Assembly: GCF_038397745.1 (NCBI RefSeq) | Contig: NZ_CP151636.1 | Location: forward strand, 3,658,001-3,722,000 | DNA length: 64,000 bases | Direction: 5' to 3' | Source of the DNA: Microbacterium sp. LWH11-1.2 | GTDB taxonomy: Bacteria > Actinomycetota > Actinomycetes > Actinomycetales > Microbacteriaceae | Shown: positions 57,954 to 64,000 of the stretch, one piece after another | How positions within the stretch are numbered: position 1 is the stretch's first letter | Layout: every line of letters starts with the position of its first letter | Made by a program: the position numbers and the translations under genes | The notes under the pieces: model-generated | What the model was told of the DNA's origin: nothing | Databases searched by the model: none | The model's input: the letters and a program-made list of their open reading frames with translations, nothing else

Positions 57954-59645
57954 CTACTTAGCCGGCTGGAGCTGCGTCAGGACGTAGCCTGCCGCGATCG
58001 CACCCCAGGACGGCGGGAAGGCGTACATCTCCTCCTCCGTCGGCCAACCCGTGAAGTCCTTCGTGTTGTAGAAGGTCTGGGTGGCGTTGATGACGAGCGG
58101 GATGTAGGGCAGGTCGCGGACGATCTCCGTCTGGATCGTGCCGTACAGCGCCTTCTTCTCGGCCTCGTCGTTCGTGCTGATCGCCGACTGGATCGCGGCG
58201 TCGACGACGGGGTTGTCGTAGCGGCTGAAGTTCCAGCGTCCCGCGGGGACCTCGGTGCCGACGGGGCTGGTCGACTGGACCGCGGTGCCACCGACCCAGT
58301 CGCGGTAGATCTGGAACGGGTCGGCCACCGAGGTGCCGATCATGCCGCCGACGATGAGCTGGTACTCGCCGCCCTGACGGGAGTCCGAGAACTCCTGCCA
58401 CTGCACGGTCGACGCCGTGATCTTGATGCCCGCGGCCGCGGCCTGCTCGGCGATCAGCTTGGCTGCGTCGTTGTAGTCGGTCCAGCCGTCGACCGAGGTC
58501 AGAGTGAGCTCGAGCGGCACGCCGTCCTTCGCGTAGAAGTCGCCGTCCTTGACGTAGCCGGCGGCCTCGAGGATCTTGGCTGCCTCGGCGGCGTCCGCCT
58601 CCTGCGGGCTGACCTCGTTGGCGGCATCCGCGACCCACTTCTCGTCGCGCGGGAGCAGCGCGTAGGTCGGAGAGATGTCGCCGGTGAGACCGACGAACGC
58701 CTTGTCCTTGATCGCCGCGCGATCGATCGCGACGTTGAGCGCCTGGCGCACGGCGACATCCGTCTGCGGACCGGTGCAGCCGAGGTCGGCGTTCGAGCAG
58801 GTGTAGAGCACGGTCGGGTCCTGCGGGGTGTTGACCCAGCTGATCTTGCCGTTGGCCGTGACATCGTCCGGGTTCGGGATGAACATGCCCGTCCAGTCGA
58901 GCTCGCCGGCCGCGAGCAGATCCTGTGCGGTCTGGTTGTTGTCGACCGCGATGTACTGGACCTTCTTCACACCCAGCTTGTCGGCGTCGCGGAAGTTCTC
59001 GTTCGCGACGAGCGTGTACGACTCGCTGGTGGTCTTGTCGACGACGTAGGCGCCGGATCCGACCGGCTCCTCGTTCGCGAAGTTCGCGAAGTCGGCGACG
59101 TCGGCCCAGATGTGCTCGGGCAGGATGTACGTCGAGCCGAGGCGCTGGAACTCGGTGGTGTACTGCGCGGCCGCGTAGGTGAGCACCACGGTGGTGTCGT
59201 CGGTGGCCTCAGCGGACACGAGTCCGTTGCCCTCGGGATTGTTCGCCTCGTAGTTGAAGGAGAACGCGACGTCCGCAGCCGTGAGGGGCTCGCCGTCGCT
59301 CCACTTGAGGTCGGGCTTGATGGTGATGGTGATCACCGTGCCGTCCTCGTTGTACTCGTACGAGTCGCCGATCAGGCCCACGGGCTCGGAGTCGGACGTC
59401 TTGTTGAAGAAGAACAGCGGCTCGTAGATGGGGCCGAGCGCGCCATGGAGCACGGTCGGTGCGAACGGGTTGTAGTTCGCGGTGATCGGGGTCTGGCTAC
59501 CGGCCCACACCCGAAGGGCCCGGTCGCCATCGGCGTTGCCGCCATCGCCGCTGCCGCCGGTGCCACAGGCGGTGAGGCCCAGGGCCAGGACGGATGCCCC
59601 TGCGACGGCGGTGAGCGCGATCTTGCGCTTTCCGTTACGGATCAT
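57954..59645 (-). CDS. Family-5 extracellular solute-binding lipoprotein (transporter 2)
   Basis: 563 residues from ATG 59645. Signal peptide with lipobox LTAC (Cys27), then a Gly/Asp-rich linker. SBP_bac_5 landmarks: SDGEPLTAADVAFSFNYEAN near 105, EEPVGSGAYVVDKTT near 190, VAVRQALNVAIDRAAIKDKA near 295. The long form with a YDNPVVDAAIQSA segment near 470. Ligand (peptide, cello- or other oligosaccharide) not determined. First gene of an operon of five. Confidence 0.92.
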   Translation of the reverse strand: MIRNGKRKIALTAVAGASVLALGLTACGTGGSGDGGNADGDRALRVWAGSQTPITANYNPFAPTVLHGALGPIYEPLFFFNKTSDSEPVGLIGDSYEYNEDGTVITITIKPDLKWSDGEPLTAADVAFSFNYEANNPEGNGLVSAEATDDTTVVLTYAAAQYTTEFQRLGSTYILPEHIWADVADFANFANEEPVGSGAYVVDKTTSESYTLVANENFRDADKLGVKKVQYIAVDNNQTAQDLLAAGELDWTGMFIPNPDDVTANGKISWVNTPQDPTVLYTCSNADLGCTGPQTDVAVRQALNVAIDRAAIKDKAFVGLTGDISPTYALLPRDEKWVADAANEVSPQEADAAEAAKILEAAGYVKDGDFYAKDGVPLELTLTSVDGWTDYNDAAKLIAEQAAAAGIKITASTVQWQEFSDSRQGGEYQLIVGGMIGTSVADPFQIYRDWVGGTAVQSTSPVGTEVPAGRWNFSRYDNPVVDAAIQSAISTNDEAEKKALYGTIQTEIVRDLPYIPLVINATQTFYNTKDFTGWPTEEEMYAFPPSWGAIAAGYVLTQLQPAK

Positions 59646-59752
59646 TCTTCTGTTTCCTCTCGGTGCTGCACTGCAGGAGGGATTTCTCCGGATGGAGCAG
59701 AACCCCGTCTGGGGTTCGTGGAAACCCGGGAGGAGCTGTTGGGCCGACCTCA

Positions 59753-59787
59753 CAGGGTTTGTTAGGACAGTAACCTAACAAACCCTG
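59753..59787. promoter_or_regulatory. Perfect 14-bp inverted repeat upstream of binding-protein gene 2
   Basis: CAGGGTTTGTTAGG (59753-59766) and CCTAACAAACCCTG (59774-59787) around a 7-nt loop that reads TTACTGT on the minus strand, so a possible TACTGT -10 box sits in the centre. It lies ~108 bp before ATG 59645 between divergent genes, so it is more likely an operator than a terminator. The rest of the 265-bp gap holds an AACCCC/GGGGTT hairpin at 59701-59716 and the nrtR operator. Confidence 0.6.
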
Positions 59788-59862
59788 CCGCGGCGGACAA
59801 GCCTCCACCCGGTCGGGAGATAACGTTTCGGACTCGACGGGAACTCTCGTCATCTGCACTCA

Positions 59863-59885
59863 CTAAGTGTCAGAAGGACACTAAG
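59863..59885. promoter_or_regulatory. nrtR box: Probable NrtR operator
   Basis: CTAAGTGTC (59863-59871) and GACACTAAG (59877-59885) form a 23-bp palindrome with a 5-nt centre, 25 nt before the nrtR ATG and over the expected promoter. Autoregulation of NAD-synthesis operons by NrtR is established; the exact box consensus for this lineage was not checked. Confidence 0.65.
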
Positions 59886-59910
59886 ATCGATCTCGGAGGT
59901 TAAGGTACCC

Positions 59911-60627
59911 ATGACTCAAACCCGCGGCATCCGGGTCGCCGGCTCGACGGTGATCCTCACGCTGCGCCGTGCGGAGAACGGCGCAGCGGTCCTGTCGCTG
60001 CCGCTGGTGCTGCGCACGCGCGAACCTTTCGCGCACCAGTGGGCACTGCCGGGCGGCTGGCTCACCGCCGACGAATCGCCCGTCGACGCCGCGGCCCGTA
60101 CGCTCGCCGAGACCACAGGCCTCGCGCCCAGCTATCTCGAGCAGCTCTACGCCTTCGGCGCCGTCGACCGCTCCCCCACCCGCGTCGTGTCGATCGTGTA
60201 CTGGGCGCTGCTCCGCCAGGACGATGTGGTGGCGCAGAGCGCGGCTCACATCGCCTCCGGACGCGCCCCGGAGAACGTGCAGTGGTTCGACGTCGACGCC
60301 CTGCCTCCGCTCGCGTTCGACCACGCGAAGATCATCGAGTACGCGCTCTGGCGCCTGCGCAACAAGGTCGGCTACAGCCGCGTCGCGCACGGGTTCCTCC
60401 CTGCCGAGTTCACGCTCGCCGATCTGCGAGAGGCCTACGAGGCGATCCTCGGCAGGCAGCTCGACCCCGCCAACTTCCGTCGCCAGGTGGAGGCGACGGG
60501 CAACCTGCTCCCCACCGAGCGCTTCCGCACCGGGAGCCACCGACCTGCACGTCTGTACCGCTACAACACCGATGTCGAGCTGGCCGACCGCGGCCCGCTC
60601 GGTTCCGAAGAAACGAGCACCCGATGA
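59911..60627 (+). CDS. nrtR: NrtR-type transcriptional regulator (Nudix sensor + winged helix)
   Basis: 238 residues. Nudix-like domain 1-145: the box GGWLTADESPVDAAARTL continues as AETTGL, lacking the REUXEE glutamates, as expected for a sensor that binds ADP-ribose or NAD derivatives without hydrolysing them. C-terminal winged helix about 155-225 (FTLADLREAYEAILGRQLD, NFRRQVEATGNL). Upstream GGAGG and a palindromic operator; stop overlaps nadA ATG. Predicted repressor of its own nad operon. Confidence 0.9.
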   Translation: MTQTRGIRVAGSTVILTLRRAENGAAVLSLPLVLRTREPFAHQWALPGGWLTADESPVDAAARTLAETTGLAPSYLEQLYAFGAVDRSPTRVVSIVYWALLRQDDVVAQSAAHIASGRAPENVQWFDVDALPPLAFDHAKIIEYALWRLRNKVGYSRVAHGFLPAEFTLADLREAYEAILGRQLDPANFRRQVEATGNLLPTERFRTGSHRPARLYRYNTDVELADRGPLGSEETSTR

Positions 60628-61961
60628 GCATCACCTTCGTCCCCACGCCCGCGGTTCCGGCACTCGATCCCTCGGTCGATCACGCGATCCAGGCGATCGT
60701 CGAGGGAGCGTCGACCGACGCCACCTGCGCGACCGACCTCGCCGCCGGCCCGTGGGACTTCGACGCCCGGCCCGGCTACGGCCCCGGCTCCTCGATGGGC
60801 GACGTCATCCCGACCGGCGCCCCGCGTCAGGGCGAGCTCCCCGCGGCCTACCGCGAGGCCGACGAGGACGCGCTCCACGCGCGCATCGAAGCCGCGAAGG
60901 CGACCCTCGGCGATCGCGTCGTCATCCTCGGCCACTTCTACCAGCGCGAGGAGGTGGTTCGGCACGCGGATTACGTGGGCGACTCGTTCCAGCTCGCGAC
61001 GGCAGCCAAGGGCAGGACGGATGCCGAGGCGATCGTGTTCTGCGGCGTCCACTTCATGGCCGAGACCGCCGATCTGCTCTCGCAGCCCGAACAGGCCGTG
61101 ATCCTGCCGAACCTGGCGGCGGGATGCTCGATGGCCGACATGGCCGACATCGATCAGGTCGAGGAGTGCTGGGAGCAGCTGGCCGACGTCCTCGGCGACC
61201 TGGACACCGCCGACGCCGACGGCCGGGTGCCCGTGATCCCCGTCACGTACATGAACTCCTCCGCAGCGATCAAGGGATTCGTGGGGCGCCACGGCGGCAT
61301 CGTCTGCACGTCGTCGAACGCCGAGACGGTGCTCGAGTGGGCGTTCGAGCGCGGTCAGCGCGTCCTGTTCTTCCCCGACCAGCACCTCGGCCGCAACACG
61401 GCGAAGGCGATGGGCGTGCCTCTCGAGCAGATGCCGATGTGGAATCCGCGTCGGCCGCTGGGCGGCTCCTCTGCAGCCGAGCTCATCGGCTCCCGCGTCA
61501 TCCTGTGGCACGGCTTCTGCTCCGTGCACCGTCGCTTCACCGTGGCGCAGATCGATCAGGCACGCGCGGAGCACCCCGGCGTGCGGGTGATCGTGCACCC
61601 GGAGTGCCCGATGGAGGTCGTCGACGCCGCCGACGAGGCCGGATCCACCGATTACATCCGCCGCGCGATCGATGGCGCCACGGAACCGACCACCTTCGCG
61701 ATCGGGACCGAGATCAACCTCGTCCGCCGCCTCGCGGCCCAGTACCCTCAGCACGAGATCTTCTGCCTCGACCCGGTGGTGTGCCCGTGCTCCACGATGT
61801 ACCGCATCCACCCCGGATACCTGGCCTGGGTGCTCGAGGAGCTCGTGGCCGGACGCACGCCCAACCGCATCACCGTGTCGGCCGACGTCGCGGATCCCGC
61901 GCGGGTGGCCCTGGAGCGGATGCTGGCGGCGAAGCCGCCCGTGACGGTCGGCGCGCGATGA
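60624..61961 (+). CDS. nadA: Quinolinate synthase A
   Basis: 445 residues. Builds quinolinate from iminoaspartate and dihydroxyacetone phosphate with a 4Fe-4S cluster. Candidate ligands: Cys in VFCGVHFMAETADLL, Cys in HPECPMEVV, and Cys in DPVVCPCSTMYR. Substrate-site elements GHFYQREEVVRHADYVGDS, NLAAGCSMADMA and PDQHLGRNTA are conserved. The N-terminal ~75 residues are extra relative to E. coli NadA, as in actinobacteria. 4-nt overlaps with nrtR and nadB. Confidence 0.95.
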   Translation: MSITFVPTPAVPALDPSVDHAIQAIVEGASTDATCATDLAAGPWDFDARPGYGPGSSMGDVIPTGAPRQGELPAAYREADEDALHARIEAAKATLGDRVVILGHFYQREEVVRHADYVGDSFQLATAAKGRTDAEAIVFCGVHFMAETADLLSQPEQAVILPNLAAGCSMADMADIDQVEECWEQLADVLGDLDTADADGRVPVIPVTYMNSSAAIKGFVGRHGGIVCTSSNAETVLEWAFERGQRVLFFPDQHLGRNTAKAMGVPLEQMPMWNPRRPLGGSSAAELIGSRVILWHGFCSVHRRFTVAQIDQARAEHPGVRVIVHPECPMEVVDAADEAGSTDYIRRAIDGATEPTTFAIGTEINLVRRLAAQYPQHEIFCLDPVVCPCSTMYRIHPGYLAWVLEELVAGRTPNRITVSADVADPARVALERMLAAKPPVTVGAR

Positions 61962-63493
61962 ACGTCCTGGTGGTCGGCTCCGGCATCGCCGGGCTCACCG
62001 CGGCTCTCCACGCACGGGAAGCCGGGCATGCGGTCACGATCGTCACGAAGGGCGCGCTCGGCGACGGCAGCACCGGCTATGCGCAGGGCGGCGTGGCCGG
62101 GGTCTACGGCACCGGCGACTCGGCGGAGCAGCACGCGGCCGACACGCTGGCCGCCGGCGCGGGCCTCTCGGAGGAGGCGGCAGTCGAAGCCCTCGTCGCA
62201 GACGGCGCCGACCGGATCGCCGAACTGATCACCCGCGGCGTCGGGTTCGACCGCGATGCGGACGGCGTGCTGCTGCTCGGCCGCGAAGCCGCGCACAGCC
62301 ACGCCCGCATCGTGCACGCGGGCGGAGACGCCACGGGGGCGGCGATCTCCCGCGCACTCGTCGCCGCGGTGCGTCGCGCGACGATCGACGTGATCGAGCA
62401 CGCGTTCGTGTCCGACCTCGTCGTGAGCGACCGTGCCGTCTGCGGCATCCGACTGCTCGTCGCCGATCCCTCGGGGAAGGTGACCGATTCCACGCTCACG
62501 GCCGACGCCGTGATCCTCGCCACCGGCGGAGCGGGGCATCTCTACGCGCACACGACGAACCCGGTCGGGACCACGGGTGACGGCATCGCCGCCGCCCTGC
62601 GTGCCGGTGCCGCGGTCGACGACCTCGAGTTCGTCCAGTTCCACCCGACGATCCTCGCCACCGGCCCCGCCTTCCTGATCTCCGAGGCCGTGCGCGGAGA
62701 AGGAGCGACGCTGATCGACGACGGCGGTCGCCGGTTCGTGTTCGACACCCACCCCGACGGCGAGCTGGCACCGCGCGACGTGGTCTCCCGGGCGATCGCC
62801 CGTCGGGCCGCGGCGCAGGGCGGCCCGGTGCGCCTGGATGCCACGATGCTCGGCGCCACGACCCTCGCGACGCGCTTCCCGACCATCGACAGGGTGACGC
62901 GAGAGCGCGGCTTCGACTGGTCGACCGAGCCCATCCCCGTGACGCCGGCCGCCCACTACCTGATGGGCGGCGTGGTCACCGATCTCGAGGGTCGGAGCAC
63001 GCTCCCCGGGCTCTTCGCCGTCGGCGAGGTCGCGCGCACCGGTGTGCACGGGGCCAACCGCCTGGCGTCCAACTCCCTGCTCGAAGGTGCCGTCTTCGGC
63101 GCGCGGGCGGCGGCGGCGCTCGGTGATCCCTGGCCCGTATCCACCTCCCTCGGGTCGCAGGAATCGACCGATCCGGCGCCCTCATCCGTGGAGTATCGCG
63201 ACGGAAGCGAGGTCCGGGACTTCTCCCGCGCAGCTCTGCAGCAGCTGATGTGGGACGAGGTCGGACTCCTGCGCACCGGCGAGGGCCTTCGGAACGCCCT
63301 CGACGCCGTGCGCGCGTGGCGCCTCGGTGCGCCCGCGCCCCGCACGGTCGGGGAGCACGAGGACGCGAACCTGCTGCTGCTGGCCGAGGCGACGGCATCC
63401 GCCGCTCTCGCCCGCGCCGGCTCGGTGGGCGCCCACTACCGGCTCACGGATGCCGAGACCCGCAGCGCCGCACCGATCCTGGAGACCGTCTGA
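61958..63493 (+). CDS. nadB: L-aspartate oxidase
   Basis: 511 residues; FAD enzyme oxidising aspartate to iminoaspartate for NadA. Dinucleotide fold VVGSGIAGLTAALHA at 4-18, FAD contact TGYAQGGVAGV near 45, substrate region HSHARIVHAGGDATG near 110, LEFVQFHPT near 222, and PAAHYLMGGVVTDLEGRS near 330 followed by RTGVHGANRLASNSLLEG (about 350-367). ATG 61958 overlaps nadA; stop overlaps nadC. Confidence 0.95.
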   Translation: MNVLVVGSGIAGLTAALHAREAGHAVTIVTKGALGDGSTGYAQGGVAGVYGTGDSAEQHAADTLAAGAGLSEEAAVEALVADGADRIAELITRGVGFDRDADGVLLLGREAAHSHARIVHAGGDATGAAISRALVAAVRRATIDVIEHAFVSDLVVSDRAVCGIRLLVADPSGKVTDSTLTADAVILATGGAGHLYAHTTNPVGTTGDGIAAALRAGAAVDDLEFVQFHPTILATGPAFLISEAVRGEGATLIDDGGRRFVFDTHPDGELAPRDVVSRAIARRAAAQGGPVRLDATMLGATTLATRFPTIDRVTRERGFDWSTEPIPVTPAAHYLMGGVVTDLEGRSTLPGLFAVGEVARTGVHGANRLASNSLLEGAVFGARAAAALGDPWPVSTSLGSQESTDPAPSSVEYRDGSEVRDFSRAALQQLMWDEVGLLRTGEGLRNALDAVRAWRLGAPAPRTVGEHEDANLLLLAEATASAALARAGSVGAHYRLTDAETRSAAPILETV

Positions 63494-64000
63494 TGCTCAC
63501 ACCCGCCACCCTCACGCGCGTCGTCGGCGCGGCCCTCGAAGAGGACGCCCCCTGGGGCGATCTGACGAGCACGACCCTGCTCCCCGCGGAGGCGACGGCC
63601 ACGGCCGACCTCGTCGCACGCGAAGCCGGCGTGTTCAGCGGCGGCGAGGTCTTCGCGACGGCCTTCGCCCTCACCGACCCCGCGCTGACGGTCGACCTGC
63701 ACGTGGGCGACGGCGACGAGTTCGCCGCCGGCGACGTGCTCGCCTCGGTGTCCGGTTCGGCGCGCAGCATCCTCACCGCCGAGCGGGTGGCACTGAACTT
63801 CACGCAGCGGATGAGCGGCATCGCGACGCTCACCGCCGCCTACGTGCGCGCGATCGAGGGCACCGGCGCGCGCATCGCCGACACCCGCAAGACCACGCCG
63901 GGGCTCCGCGCCTTCGAGCGGCATGCGGTCGCATCGGGTGGAGCGCGCAATCACCGCTACTCGCTGTCGGATGCCGTGATGGCCAAGGACAACCACCTCG
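63493..64000 (+). CDS. nadC: Nicotinate-nucleotide pyrophosphorylase (quinolinate phosphoribosyltransferase), 5' part
   Basis: 169 residues seen before the window ends. N-terminal ALEEDAPWGDLTSTTLLP and the catalytic-core start ALNFTQRMSGIATLT and ADTRKTTPGLRAFERHAV identify NadC, which converts quinolinate and PRPP to nicotinate mononucleotide. ATG overlaps the nadB stop (TGATG). Last visible gene of the NrtR-controlled operon. Confidence 0.95.
   Translation, partial: MLTPATLTRVVGAALEEDAPWGDLTSTTLLPAEATATADLVAREAGVFSGGEVFATAFALTDPALTVDLHVGDGDEFAAGDVLASVSGSARSILTAERVALNFTQRMSGIATLTAAYVRAIEGTGARIADTRKTTPGLRAFERHAVASGGARNHRYSLSDAVMAKDNHL

Noticed and set aside
1-64000. Search for tRNA, rRNA, insertion sequences, integrases and phage genes
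   Set aside because: None could be supported; gene content and composition are uniformly chromosomal.

Overview
The window reads as chromosomal core sequence of a high-GC actinobacterium of the family Microbacteriaceae, most likely Microbacterium or a close relative. The evidence is the very GC-rich third codon positions, the AdnAB helicase-nuclease pair, the small DUF3107 and DUF3117 proteins, TatB beside an O-methyltransferase, the DUF6113-fdxA-dapC order, and an NrtR-controlled nadABC operon. No rRNA or tRNA gene, prophage, insertion sequence or CRISPR array was seen. Genes are packed tightly, with many 1-4 nt ATGA/TGATG/GTGA overlaps.

Layout. 1-9.2 kb: a DNA repair block on the minus strand, adnA-adnB then nudC-uvrD2, with a plus-strand aminoglycoside-phosphotransferase-like protein that has lost its catalytic residues inserted between them. 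9.3-12.8 kb: DUF3107, two small membrane proteins, a ferritin-like MiaE_2 protein and a DEAD-box RNA helicase. 12.8-20.5 kb: a DUF817 membrane protein, a PHP phosphoesterase, an EEP-family membrane-anchored hydrolase, an M24B aminopeptidase, a sugar-kinase-like phosphotransferase and a minus-strand run of small envelope and stress proteins. 20.6-25.8 kb: a soluble MgtE-like protein, DUF1003, Mrp ATPase, TatB and an O-methyltransferase; the gene order resembles the mycobacterial tatB-mrp neighbourhood. 25.9-36.7 kb: DUF3117, a PIG-V-like mannosyltransferase, dapE and dapD divergent, a second DEAD helicase, gltA, dapC, fdxA and the AzlCD exporter with its divergent XRE-cupin regulator. So three steps of the succinylase branch of lysine/diaminopimelate synthesis lie within 7 kb. 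36.7-43.9 kb: MFS exporter, glutaminase, a secreted lytic-transglycosylase-like protein, TypA/BipA and a CPBP protease.

43.9-59.6 kb: two complete family-5 (Dpp/Opp-type) peptide or oligosaccharide ABC transporters flank a gcvT-gcvH-gcvP operon controlled by a tandem glycine riboswitch. 59.9-64 kb: nrtR-nadA-nadB-nadC, de novo NAD synthesis under its own repressor, running off the end of the window.

Points that stand out: (1) short repeats encoding PST(S/G)SGTQ are inserted in frame in both gcvP and gcvH; (2) at least twelve genes have a TANNNT -10 box exactly 6-7 nt before the start codon, the signature of leaderless transcripts; (3) the pseudokinase beside adnAB; (4) several well-formed palindromes and hairpins at regulatory positions (gltA, azlC, nrtR, both transporter binding-protein genes, and the transporter intercistronic gap); (5) a strong terminator that sits inside the 3' coding end of the convergent DUF817 gene.
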